Assembly: GCF_040529335.1 (NCBI RefSeq) | Contig: NZ_CP159534.1 | Location: forward strand, 1,798,001-1,862,000 | Length of the DNA: 64,000 nt | Source: Streptomyces sp. HUAS MG91 | Lineage (GTDB): Bacteria; Actinomycetota; Actinomycetes; Streptomycetales; Streptomycetaceae | Direction of reading: 5' to 3' | Shown here: positions 1-8,220 of the stretch, piece by piece | How positions within the stretch are numbered: the first letter of the stretch is position 1 | How the letters are laid out: every line of letters begins with the position of its first letter | Made by a program: the position numbers and the translations under genes | The notes under the pieces: generated by a model | The model's input: the letters and a program-made list of their open reading frames with translations, nothing else | Told to the model about the DNA's origin: nothing | The model's database searches: none

Positions 1-1
1 G

Positions 2-2863
2 GCCATCAACATGGGCGCCTCGCTGACGGTGGAGGGTTCGCACGATCCGGCGCGGCTCGCCGCCCACACCCGTGCGGCGCTCCGCCGGATGACCCGCATC
101 ATGATCCCGGTCTGCGCGCTGCTGTTCGCCCTCGCCCCGTACATCCTCCGTGTCTTCGGCGGGGAGTACGCGGACGCGGCGACGCCGCTGCTGCGCTGGT
201 TCGCCGTGGGCGCGGCCCTGCGGGTGGTAATGGAGACGTACTTCGCCGTGCTGCGGGCGCAGAGCAGGACCGCTGGACTCGCCTGGTTGCAGGGCCTGTT
301 GTGCGTGCTGGTGCTCGGCCTGACGCTGCTGCTCCTGCCGCGGCTCGGGCTGACCGGCGCGGGCATCGCGGAGGTCTCCTCGCTCGCGGTGATCATGACG
401 ATCGCGGCGCCCCGGCTGTGGCGCGTGGTGCGTGCCACGCCCGCGGCGCCGCACAGCGACAGCGTGGCGCCCGACGGCGACCTCGCCGATCTCGGGATAC
501 CGGTGGCACCGGCCGGCGCGGCGGGCGGGCGGGGCGCCAAGCGGGCGCTGCGCGGCGCGATGGACTCGGACACGCTGCAACTCGCGGTGCAGCTCAACCT
601 GGATCACCAGGAGCGGCGGCCCGATGTGCGGCCGGGCCCGGCGACCCCGCCGCGCGGCGCTCCCACCGCGCACCGGCCGGCCTGGGCGGACAGGACGCGG
701 GCGCCGGACACCGGGGCGCGGGCACCGGACACCGGGGCGCGGGCGCCGGACACAAAGACCTCGACGCCGGGCACGGGGACTTCGGCGCCGGACTCCGGGG
801 CGCCGGTCCCGGCCCCGGCCGCTCCCGCGAGGCCGCCGCGTGCCCGTCTCACCCCGTCCGTGGCCGTGCTGTCGCTGCTGCTGATCGCGGGGCTCGGCCT
901 GTACTGGGGTCCGGTGCTCGGCATGAGCGACGCCGATCTGGACGGCATGGGCGGACTCGGCCTGATCTCGGTCCTCTCCCCCGTGACGCTGCTCGGCGGC
1001 GCGCTGCTCATCGGCGTCTTCGCGACACTGCTGTGGTTCGACCACCCGCGCACCTGGCTGCTGTGGGCGACCCTGCTCGCCACCGTGGTGTCGCTGCACG
1101 CGCTGCCCGCCGTCCTGGAGACGGAGCCGCGGTTCGCGACCGCGTGGCAGCATCTGGGCTTCCTGGACTACATCGACCGCACGGGCTCGGCGGTGCCGGA
1201 CCTCGACGCCCGCTGGAGCTGGCCCGGCTTCTTCGCCGCGGCCGCCTTCGTCGCCCAGGCGTGCGGGATCAGCGATCTCGGCGAGGTCGTCCGCTGGTGG
1301 CCGCTGACGCTCCAACTCCTCTGCCTGGCACCGATGTTCCTGCTGCTGCGCTCGGTCCGGGCGAGCTGGAAGGCCAAGTGGACCGGCCTGTGGATCTTCG
1401 TGCTGAGCGGCTGGGTCGGCCAGGACTACTTCTCGCCGCAGGGCTTCACGTATCTGCTCTACCTGATGTTCGTGGCGATCCTGCTGGTCTGGTTCCGCGA
1501 GCCCGGGATGCGGCGGGCCGCGCTCCGCCCGGGTGAGGCGGAGCCCGAACCGGTGGACCGCCGCCGGCGCGTGGTGCTGCTCGTCGTGCTGATCGCGCTG
1601 TTCGCCGCGACGGTCCCCGCGCACCAGCTGACGCCGTTCGTGATGCTGGGGGTGCTCGCCGTCCTGGTCCTGGCCGGCCGGTCCGAACCGCGCGGCCTGC
1701 CGCTGCTGTTCGGCGTGGTCGTCATCAGCTGGCTGGGCTTCCTCGCCGAGCCGTACTGGTCGGGGCACTTCAACGACCTGTTCGGCGGGATCGGCGGTGT
1801 GGGCGGCAATGTCTCGTCCTCGGTCTCCGGCCGGATCCAGGGCGGCAGTTCGACCCACCGGCTGGTGCTGTACACCCGGGTGCTGCTGGCGGGCGGGGTC
1901 CTGGCATTCGCCTGCTTCGGCTGGTGGCGGCGCCACGACTGGAAGTACCGCGAGCGCTCGCTGGTGGTGCTGACCTTCGTGCCGTTCCTCGGCTTCGGCA
2001 TGCAGTCGTACGGCGGTGAGATGGCGCTGCGGGTCTTCCTGTTCGCGCTGCCCGGCGCCGCGCTCCTGGCGGGCCTCGGGCTCTTCCCGCGGACCGGCGT
2101 CACCGAGAAGGAACGCGACAGGGACCGGATCACCCTGGCTCCCCTGGCGGCGCTCCTGGCGGGCCTGCTGCTGTTCGGCGGCTTCCTCGTGGCCCGCTGG
2201 GGCAACGAGCCGTTCGAACGGATCCGGCCCGGCGAGGTCGCGGCGATGGACTACGTCTACGCCCATGACCGGCCGACGGTGCGGCTGCTGTGGATGAGCG
2301 ACGACGCCGTCGACAACGTCACCCCCTCGATGCCGTGGGGCGCGCGCGACATGGAGCGGGTCCAGTACGTGCCGACGCCCGCGCCCGCCGACCCGGTCCT
2401 GGTCGGCGGTCTGGTCAAGGCGCTCAAGGACGCGGGCCCGAACTCGTACCTGATGATCAACAAGAGTCAGGTGGTGTACCTGCAACTCGATGTCGGCTAC
2501 TCGAAGACGTGGTCCACGCGGCTGACGGGGAACCTGGAGCGGCGCACGGAGCTGCGGAAGGCCTACGCCAACGACGACGTGACCCTGTACCAGCTGCGCA
2601 CACCGCCGTCCGGCCCGGTCGAGAAGCCGGATCCGGGCCCGGCCGGGCCGCTGATCACCTGGACCCCGTGGTCGGTGGTGGGCGCCCTCGCCGCCGTGGC
2701 GCTGATCGTGCTGCTCACGGCGCGCGAGGTGGTCCGGGCGGCGCGCCCGCCGGGCGCGCGGCGGCTGCGCCTGCTGCAGAGCACGTTCTGGTTCTCGCTG
2801 CCGCTGCTCGCGGTGCTGCTGGCGTCGCTGGTCCACCGGTTCATCACCATGGGGATGGACTGA
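2..2863 (+). CDS. Polysaccharide flippase C-terminus fused to a large membrane domain (5' end outside window)
   Basis: The frame is open from the first bases, so the true start lies left of the window; position 11 is only the first visible Met. Residues counted from there fall into three parts. About 1-145 look like the last membrane helices of a MATE-fold (Wzx/MviN-like) lipid-linked oligosaccharide flippase. About 146-280 is a Pro/Ala/Thr linker with GARAPDT-type repeats. About 281-950 holds around a dozen hydrophobic helices and a soluble outer segment near 750-860, resembling membrane glycosyltransferase-like proteins, although no signature fixes a reaction. The gene converges on a GH39 gene with a shared terminator, which suggests a surface polysaccharide locus. 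Class fairly sure; substrate unknown. Confidence 0.75.
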   Translation, partial: AINMGASLTVEGSHDPARLAAHTRAALRRMTRIMIPVCALLFALAPYILRVFGGEYADAATPLLRWFAVGAALRVVMETYFAVLRAQSRTAGLAWLQGLLCVLVLGLTLLLLPRLGLTGAGIAEVSSLAVIMTIAAPRLWRVVRATPAAPHSDSVAPDGDLADLGIPVAPAGAAGGRGAKRALRGAMDSDTLQLAVQLNLDHQERRPDVRPGPATPPRGAPTAHRPAWADRTRAPDTGARAPDTGARAPDTKTSTPGTGTSAPDSGAPVPAPAAPARPPRARLTPSVAVLSLLLIAGLGLYWGPVLGMSDADLDGMGGLGLISVLSPVTLLGGALLIGVFATLLWFDHPRTWLLWATLLATVVSLHALPAVLETEPRFATAWQHLGFLDYIDRTGSAVPDLDARWSWPGFFAAAAFVAQACGISDLGEVVRWWPLTLQLLCLAPMFLLLRSVRASWKAKWTGLWIFVLSGWVGQDYFSPQGFTYLLYLMFVAILLVWFREPGMRRAALRPGEAEPEPVDRRRRVVLLVVLIALFAATVPAHQLTPFVMLGVLAVLVLAGRSEPRGLPLLFGVVVISWLGFLAEPYWSGHFNDLFGGIGGVGGNVSSSVSGRIQGGSSTHRLVLYTRVLLAGGVLAFACFGWWRRHDWKYRERSLVVLTFVPFLGFGMQSYGGEMALRVFLFALPGAALLAGLGLFPRTGVTEKERDRDRITLAPLAALLAGLLLFGGFLVARWGNEPFERIRPGEVAAMDYVYAHDRPTVRLLWMSDDAVDNVTPSMPWGARDMERVQYVPTPAPADPVLVGGLVKALKDAGPNSYLMINKSQVVYLQLDVGYSKTWSTRLTGNLERRTELRKAYANDDVTLYQLRTPPSGPVEKPDPGPAGPLITWTPWSVVGALAAVALIVLLTAREVVRAARPPGARRLRLLQSTFWFSLPLLAVLLASLVHRFITMGMD
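694..756 (+). repeat. Three 21-bp tandem repeats in the linker of the flippase fusion
   Basis: Three consecutive 21-bp units at 694-714, 715-735 and 736-756 differ at only a few bases and encode GARAPDT-type heptads. They lie in the low-complexity linker between the two membrane domains and probably vary in number between strains. Confidence 0.8.
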
Positions 2864-2866
2864 CGG

Positions 2867-2904
2867 GAGGCGCTGACACCACTTCCCCGCCGTGTCAGCG
2901 CCTC
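2867..2904. terminator. Bidirectional terminator between convergent genes
   Basis: GAGGCGCTGACAC (2867-2879) and its exact complement (2892-2904) form a 13-bp stem with a 12-nt loop. It sits 4 bp after the flippase-fusion stop. The GH39 stop codon (2895-2897) lies inside the right arm, so that gene ends within its own terminator stem. There is no clear T-run on either side. Confidence 0.7.
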
Positions 2905-4325
2905 AGCCACTTCACCTCGTAGCCCTGCATCTCGAACCGCCTGCCGTCGACCTTCGCGCTGATCGGCCGGTCCAGGGTGTTCACGACGAGGACGGCCCGG
3001 TCGTCGGCGAGGACCCGCACGTTGGGCACGTCGTCGGCGGCCACCGAGACCGTGGTGAACTCCGTGCCCGGGCCGAACTCCTCGTTGAACCTCGACACGA
3101 GCCCGTACATCGGCAGCGCTTCCCCGCCGTCGGCGCTGTGCGTGGGCCGCCACATGCAGCCGGCGCAGGAGCGGCCTCTCTCGTCCTCGGGGTTCCAGTA
3201 GAACCCCGAGGTCGCGCCGCCCTTGGCCAGGGCGATCAGTGCGGCGGCCTGCACGGCGACGCGGTGCGTCTCGCTCCAGCCGTCGCGCTTGTCCCTGTTG
3301 TCGGCGGGTTCCACGTAGTACTCGGCCCACCACAGCGGCAGATCGCCGGTCTGCCGTTCGATCCACCGGCTGACGGCCGTGAACTTGTCGGTGGCCGCGA
3401 ACTCGTCGGGCAGCATCTCGTCGTCGTGCGTGTAGCTCGCGCCGTCGACCACGACGAAGTCGGCGCCCGCCTTGTGCTCGTTCCAGTACTCGAAGGCGTC
3501 GACGATCCGCCGGTCCATGTGGCCCCACGGCCCCGCGACGACGTCCGAGGCGCCCTCGCTCCGCTTCGGGTCGAGGCTGTCCATCACCAGATAGGGGCCG
3601 CCGACCATGATGCGCTTGTCGACCTTCTTCAGGGCTTTCCGGACGAGGTTGTAGAACCGTGTGTAGCCCTCGTAGTCCCAGCGGCCCTTCTCGTCGTTCC
3701 AGAAGCCCTTGAACTCGTTCCACACGATGAAGTGGCGTACGTCCGGATAGCGCTTGGCGACGGTCGCGGCCAGGTTCGCGTAGTCCTGGTAGTGATCGGG
3801 GTCGGGGGCCTTCTCCAGGTTGTGCCGGCTCCAGTCCGTGCGGTCGACGCCCGCCTCGCCGCCCTTCATCCAGTCGGGCGCGCAGCACAGCGTGATCACG
3901 GGCGTACCGCCGGAGGCGCGGACGAAGTCGACGCGGCGGTCCAGCGCGTCGAAGTCGTAACGCCCCTTCACCGGCTCGGGGTTGTCCGCGCCCCAGCCCA
4001 TGATCGCCTGGTTCTGCGGCATCGGCCGCTCGCCCAGCAGCTTCTCCGTGCGGGTGACGGCGCTCCGCGCGCCCTCGTCGGCCGAGTGCTGGGTGTGCGT
4101 GAAGCCCCAGCCGACCTCGGGGCCCTCCTGCCGGGGCGGGCTCACCGGTGTGCCGTGGACCTTGTCGCCGTCGGGGGTGGTGCCGGCGATGCTGCCCGTG
4201 CCGCCCCTGCTGTCAGGGAGGGTGCCGAGCACCGCGAGCACCAGGGCCAGAGCGGCCATCCCCACCCCGAGCGCGGCGATCAGCCGCCATCGGCGTTCCT
4301 CCGGATTCCACCCGTGACATCCCAT
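2895..4325 (-). CDS. Membrane-anchored GH39-family glycoside hydrolase
   Basis: A 476-residue protein with a short cytoplasmic N-terminus, one hydrophobic anchor (about residues 10-33) and an outer (beta/alpha)8-type domain. HFIVWNEFKGFW carries the Asn-Glu pair expected for the acid/base residue of clan GH-A enzymes, and LPLWWAEYYVE fits the nucleophile region. GH39 members are beta-xylosidases or iduronidases, but streptomycete relatives next to polysaccharide genes may instead trim an exopolysaccharide. I chose ATG 4325 because the anchor follows directly; the frame stays open to 4421, but those extra residues look non-native. No good ribosome site is visible before 4325, so the start is uncertain. 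Divergent from the AAA ATPase gene. Confidence 0.75.
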   Translation of the reverse strand: MGCHGWNPEERRWRLIAALGVGMAALALVLAVLGTLPDSRGGTGSIAGTTPDGDKVHGTPVSPPRQEGPEVGWGFTHTQHSADEGARSAVTRTEKLLGERPMPQNQAIMGWGADNPEPVKGRYDFDALDRRVDFVRASGGTPVITLCCAPDWMKGGEAGVDRTDWSRHNLEKAPDPDHYQDYANLAATVAKRYPDVRHFIVWNEFKGFWNDEKGRWDYEGYTRFYNLVRKALKKVDKRIMVGGPYLVMDSLDPKRSEGASDVVAGPWGHMDRRIVDAFEYWNEHKAGADFVVVDGASYTHDDEMLPDEFAATDKFTAVSRWIERQTGDLPLWWAEYYVEPADNRDKRDGWSETHRVAVQAAALIALAKGGATSGFYWNPEDERGRSCAGCMWRPTHSADGGEALPMYGLVSRFNEEFGPGTEFTTVSVAADDVPNVRVLADDRAVLVVNTLDRPISAKVDGRRFEMQGYEVKWLRR

Positions 4326-4479
4326 CAAAGACAAGGGTATCCAGCGGAGTTGTGGAACGAGCGGGCCCCGCCACCCCTGCCTCGTCACGGCGGTCGAGGT
4401 GCCGGGCGCACCGTGCGGCACGGGGGACGCGGTGCGGAAATGCCGTGCGCACGGCCTCCGCTTGCCGGATCATGGCGGT

Positions 4480-5574
4480 ATGTCTGCGAACCCATTCGAC
4501 GCGCTGCCGGTCCGGCTGGGCGTCGACGACAGCGACTCGCCCTCCGATGTCGTCGACGCGCTCTTCCTCGGCCGCTTCGCCACGGGCGAGCAGCCGCACT
4601 CGCACGCGGTCAACATCGACCGGGTCCGGTCCGGTGCCACCCTGCTGCCGCCGGGCGCCCGCATCCTGCGCTCCGCGCGCGACGACGACCGCAGTGCGAC
4701 GCTCGCCGAGGGGGACGGCTGGACGCTGCTGATCTCCCGGTGGAACCGGGGCGCCGACGTCACGGTCACGGCGACCACCACCGAGCTGGCGGCGAAGATC
4801 CTCGGCCAGGCCACGGACGGCGCCGCCGACGAGCCCGAACCCCAGCCGGAGAACGTGACGATGGGGTTCTGGTACGTCTCGCCGCGGCGCGGGCCGCACC
4901 GCACGACCCGGCAGATCTCGGCGGGTACGTGGGACGAGGTCCGGCCCAACTACACGGCGCCGGTCGCCGAGGCGATGGACGGTCTCATGAAGACGCGGCC
5001 CGAGGACATCGCGGGCCGGCTGCTGCTGCTCCACGGGCCGCCCGGCACGGGCAAGACCTCGGCGCTGCGTACGCTGGCGCGGTCGTGGCGGGACTGGTGC
5101 CAGGTGGACTGCGTCCTGGACCCCGAGCGGCTCTTCTCCGACGTCGGCTATCTGATGGACATCGCGATCGGCGAGGACGACGGTACGGCGAAGGGGCGTT
5201 GGCGGCTGCTGCTCCTGGAGGACTGCGACGAGCTGATCCGGGGCGAGGCCAAGCACACCGCCGGGCAGGCGCTGTCCCGGCTGCTGAATCTCACGGACGG
5301 GCTGCTCGGGCAGGGCAGGAACGTTCTGGTGGGCGTGACCACCAACGAGGACCTGGAGCGTCTGCATCCCGCCGTGGTGCGGCCCGGCCGTTGTCTCGCC
5401 CGGATCGAGGTGGGGCCGATGACACATCGTGAGTCGGTGGCCTGGCTCGGCACCGAGGAGGGGATCGGGCGTGAGGGGGCGACTCTGGCGGAGCTCTACG
5501 CCCTCCGCCGGGGGGTCTCGCCGACGGCGGTGCCGGATCAGCGGGGCGGGGCCGATGCGGGGCTGTATTTGTAG
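4480..5574 (+). CDS. AAA-family ATPase (DUF5925 type)
   Basis: A 364-residue cytoplasmic protein. Residues 1-150 form the DUF5925-like N-terminal domain. The AAA core follows, with Walker A GPPGTGKTSA near residue 187, Walker B LLLLEDCDE near 243, and a sensor-1-like VGVTTNED followed by the arginine-rich HPAVVRPGRC. These AAA proteins remodel partner proteins, but no partner is known to me. The start MSANPFDALP (ATG 4480) matches the family N-terminus as I recall it; upstream in-frame codons from 4399 look non-coding. Transcribed alone, divergent from the GH39 gene, and followed by the large inverted repeat at 5601-5707. Confidence 0.85.
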   Translation: MSANPFDALPVRLGVDDSDSPSDVVDALFLGRFATGEQPHSHAVNIDRVRSGATLLPPGARILRSARDDDRSATLAEGDGWTLLISRWNRGADVTVTATTTELAAKILGQATDGAADEPEPQPENVTMGFWYVSPRRGPHRTTRQISAGTWDEVRPNYTAPVAEAMDGLMKTRPEDIAGRLLLLHGPPGTGKTSALRTLARSWRDWCQVDCVLDPERLFSDVGYLMDIAIGEDDGTAKGRWRLLLLEDCDELIRGEAKHTAGQALSRLLNLTDGLLGQGRNVLVGVTTNEDLERLHPAVVRPGRCLARIEVGPMTHRESVAWLGTEEGIGREGATLAELYALRRGVSPTAVPDQRGGADAGLYL

Positions 5575-5600
5575 GGTGCGCTGTCGAGTGCGGGTGGTGG

Positions 5601-5707
5601 GTGGCTGGTCGCGCAGTTCCCCGCGCCCCTGAAAGGCCTGCGGCCTTCAGGGGAGGCTGCGCGTCAGCGCATGCCTCAGGGGCGCGGGGAACTGCGCGAC
5701 CAGCCAC
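5601..5707. repeat. 32-bp perfect inverted repeat built from the genus-type intergenic element
   Basis: Positions 5601-5632 and 5676-5707 are exact reverse complements over 32 bp. Each arm contains the interspersed core GGGGCGCGGGGAACTGCGCG or its complement. The 43-nt spacer carries a second hairpin, AAGGCC-TGC-GGCCTT (5633-5647), which extends through flanking CCCCTGA/CAGGGG and so competes with the long stem. It lies between the convergent AAA ATPase and GntR genes and probably terminates both. Confidence 0.8.
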
Positions 5708-5733
5708 GACGAGAGCGGCAGACGAAGGACGGG

Positions 5734-6099
5734 TCAGGAATAAGCGGCCCGTACCGCGTCCCGGGCCGCCTCGAGCGCGGCCTCCTGAGAGAGACCGAGG
5801 CGATGAACCCGCTCGGCATAGACCTGGGCCGCGACAGCCGCCTCCCGAGAAGCCGCGTCCCGAGCGGCAGCGACGAACGTCCCGTTGCGCCCCCGCGTCT
5901 CGATCACCCCGTCCGCCTCCAGCGCCCGGTACGCCTTGGCCACGGTATTGGCGGCGAGCCCCAACTCCTCGGCGAGCCCGCGCACCGTGGGCAACTTGTA
6001 CCCGACGGGCAGCGTCCCGCCCCGGGCCAGCTCGGAGATCTGCGCCCGCACCTGCTCGTAGGGGGCCGCGCTGTCGTCAATCCGGATCTTCAGGGTCAC
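5734..6099 (-). CDS. GntR-family (YtrA-like) transcriptional regulator
   Basis: A short 121-residue regulator. The N-terminal winged helix (IRIDDSAAPYEQVRAQISEL, then LPTVRGLAEELGLAANTVAKAYRALEADGVIETRGRNGTFV) is the GntR DNA-binding domain. After it only about 45 helical residues remain, as in the YtrA subfamily, which lacks a large effector domain. GTG 6099 is preceded by GGGAGA at a good distance and begins exactly at the conserved first strand; the open frame extends to 6216 without support. YtrA-type regulators often control an adjacent ABC transporter, but none is present here. Divergent from the double acetyltransferase gene, with 70 bp between them. Confidence 0.85.
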   Translation of the reverse strand: MTLKIRIDDSAAPYEQVRAQISELARGGTLPVGYKLPTVRGLAEELGLAANTVAKAYRALEADGVIETRGRNGTFVAAARDAASREAAVAAQVYAERVHRLGLSQEAALEAARDAVRAAYS

Positions 6100-6169
6100 G
6101 GCCCGATTCTCCCGCAGCCCCGGAAAATGAGAGGCACCCGGGCAGGACCGGCGCGTACCGTCCGGCTCC

Positions 6170-7108
6170 ATGACTGTGATCGTCCGTGCCCTGCGTCCCG
6201 ACTCCCCGTCCGACACGGAGGGTTTCGCCCGGGTCCGCCGGGCCTGTGTGCCGGCGATGCTCGCGACCCCCGCCTCCGTCGCCCACGACCTCGCCCACGC
6301 CCACCCCGACGCCCACTACCGCCAGCTGATCGCGGTGACCGGCGACGGCACGGTGATCGGCACGGCCCAGGTCGGTATGGCGTACGACAGCCCCCGCCCG
6401 GACGCGGGCTTCGCCAACGTCTACGTCCACCCCGACCACGAGAAGCGCGGCGCGGGCACCCTGATCCTGCGTACGGCGGAGGCGCACCTGGCCCGGCACG
6501 GCGCGCGGGAGGTCTACTGCTGGGCGCTCGACGGGGAACGCAACCTGGCGTGGGCGGCGGCCCGCGGCTACCGCCCCACCCGCGGCGCCCACTTCCTGCG
6601 CCTCGACCTCACGCCGGACGACGCGCTGCCGCCCCGCGCCCCGCTGCCGCCCGGCGTGGAGCTGCGCACCGGCGCCGACTTCGCGGCCGACCCGTACCCC
6701 CTGTACGCCCTGGACGCGGAGACGGCGGCGGACGAGCCGGGCGATCTCGCCCTGCATCTCTCGGACTACGAGCAGTGGCTGGCGGACACCTGGCAGCACC
6801 CACTGCTCGACCTCGCGCTGACGACGGTGGCCGTGGTGGACGGCAGGCCCGCCGCGTTCACGGCGGCGCGCACCGACGGCGACGGCCGCTATCTGTCGGG
6901 CATGACCGGCACGGCCCGCGCGCACCGGGGCCGTGGCCTCGCCAAGCTCGCGAAGAACGACTCGCTGCACCGCGCCCGGGAGGCCGGGATCACGGTGGCG
7001 TACACGGGCAACGACGCCGGCAACGAGCCGATGCTCGCGATCAACACCTGGTTCGGCTACACGCTCGACGCGAAGGAGATCCGCCATGTCCGCACCCTCG
7101 GCGCCTGA
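6170..7108 (+). CDS. Tandem GNAT-domain acetyltransferase
   Basis: 312 residues with two GNAT folds. The first (about 1-150) has the acetyl-CoA loop in VYVHPDHEKRGAGTLILR. The second (about 165-312) has the degenerate TGTARAHRGRGLAKLAK, a usable Q/RxxGxG/A loop. Acetyl acceptor unknown; two-domain members include mycothiol synthase-like and antibiotic-modifying enzymes, but nothing here points to either. Its 3' end overlaps the start of the DUF402 gene by 23 bp, so the two are co-translated. Confidence 0.8.
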   Translation: MTVIVRALRPDSPSDTEGFARVRRACVPAMLATPASVAHDLAHAHPDAHYRQLIAVTGDGTVIGTAQVGMAYDSPRPDAGFANVYVHPDHEKRGAGTLILRTAEAHLARHGAREVYCWALDGERNLAWAAARGYRPTRGAHFLRLDLTPDDALPPRAPLPPGVELRTGADFAADPYPLYALDAETAADEPGDLALHLSDYEQWLADTWQHPLLDLALTTVAVVDGRPAAFTAARTDGDGRYLSGMTGTARAHRGRGLAKLAKNDSLHRAREAGITVAYTGNDAGNEPMLAINTWFGYTLDAKEIRHVRTLGA

Positions 7109-7583
7109 CGCGGTGCACGTGCGCCTGGTCAAGGCCGGGCGCACGAAGATCAGGTACCCGGCGGCGCTGCTGCGCGACGACGGCACGCACGCGGTGGTCC
7201 GCGCCGCCTGGGCGGGCGACGGCGTACGGGACTTCGGCTTCGTGCGGTTCGCGCCCGGCGACGTCTTCACCGAGCACTACTGGCGCGATCGCTGGTACGC
7301 GGTCAAGGAGGTGCGGACCGGCGACGGCACCCTGAAGGGCTGGTACTGCGACATCACCCGCCCGGTGGTCCGCGGCGCGGACGGCGATCTGCTCTCCGAG
7401 GACCTGGATCTGGACCTGTGGGTCTCGGCGGACGGCGCCGAGGTGATCCGGCTGGACGAGGACGAGTTCGCCGACAGCGGTCTCGCCGAGCGGGACCCGG
7501 CCGCCGCGCGGGAGGCGACCCGGGCGCTCGACGCCCTCGAACTCCTGGCCCGACAGGGCCGGTTCCCCGCGCTGCTCAGCTGA
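7086..7583 (+). CDS. DUF402-domain protein (Ntdp-like fold)
   Basis: 165 residues. The central segment DFGFVRFAPGDVFTEHYWRDRWYAVKEV...LKGWYCDITRPV matches the DUF402 family, whose characterised members are Mg-dependent nucleotide di/triphosphatases or ribonuclease-like barrel proteins; the acidic cluster SEDLDLDLWV provides likely metal ligands. ATG 7086 lies inside the preceding acetyltransferase gene, giving a 23-bp overlap. The stop overlaps the convergent methyltransferase stop by 8 bp, so this locus has no spacer at all. Confidence 0.8.
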   Translation: MSAPSAPDAVHVRLVKAGRTKIRYPAALLRDDGTHAVVRAAWAGDGVRDFGFVRFAPGDVFTEHYWRDRWYAVKEVRTGDGTLKGWYCDITRPVVRGADGDLLSEDLDLDLWVSADGAEVIRLDEDEFADSGLAERDPAAAREATRALDALELLARQGRFPALLS

Positions 7584-8220
7584 GCGCGACCACCGCGTAC
7601 CGCTCGTCGCGGACCGGTCCGCCCCACAGGCGCGCGTCCTGCGACAGAGGGGTGTGCCGGACCTCGCGGACGAGCGGCGCGAGGGTGTCCAGGAGGGTGC
7701 CGGCCGGGATGCCCACCGGGTTCAGCTCGCCCCACACCCCCTCGATCAGCACCAGCCGCCCCGCGGGCCGCAGCAGGGTCAGCCAGTGCCGCAGCACGTC
7801 CTCGGGGCCGGGCAGCGTCCACAGCACGTGCCGGACGAGCACCACGTCGTACGCGCCCGGCGGCACCGGCGGCGCCGCCGCGTTCCCCAGGCGGAACTCG
7901 GCGTCCCGGCCCGCCAGTTTGTGCCGGGCCCGCTCCAGCATGCGCGGGGCGCTGTCGATCCCCGTCACCCGGTGGCCCCGCTCGGCCGCGAGCAGCGACA
8001 GGCTGCCGGTGCCGCAGCCGAGGTCGAGCACCGCGCCCGGCTCCGCGGGCAGCCAGCCGTCGAGGCGGTCCGCCCAGGCCGCCCGTACGACGGGGTCCCG
8101 CAGCCCGTGGTCCGGCTCGTCGTCGAAGGTGGCCGCGGCCTCGTCCCAGACATCGGTCGAATCGCTGGTATCGGTCGTGCCGGTCCCGTCGCTCGTATCG
8201 GTCGTGCCGTTCGTGTTCAC
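7576..8220 (-). CDS. Class I SAM-dependent methyltransferase
   Basis: 214 residues. Motif I VLDLGCGTGSL (about 66-76) and post-I TGIDSAP bind S-adenosylmethionine; the DVVLVRHVLWTL region is motif II. The closest broad class is the UbiE/type-11 family; substrate unknown. The GTG start (8218-8220) overlaps the TGA of the upstream SMI1 gene as GTGA, so translation is coupled. The first 24 residues are a Thr/Ser/Asp/Gly low-complexity run encoded by near-identical DNA repeats, probably disordered. Confidence 0.85.
   Translation of the reverse strand: MNTNGTTDTSDGTGTTDTSDSTDVWDEAAATFDDEPDHGLRDPVVRAAWADRLDGWLPAEPGAVLDLGCGTGSLSLLAAERGHRVTGIDSAPRMLERARHKLAGRDAEFRLGNAAAPPVPPGAYDVVLVRHVLWTLPGPEDVLRHWLTLLRPAGRLVLIEGVWGELNPVGIPAGTLLDTLAPLVREVRHTPLSQDARLWGGPVRDERYAVVALS

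Noticed and set aside
2892..5432. 846-codon rightward frame over the GH39 and AAA ATPase genes
   Set aside because: Composition of a shadow frame; it crosses two genes with clear domains.
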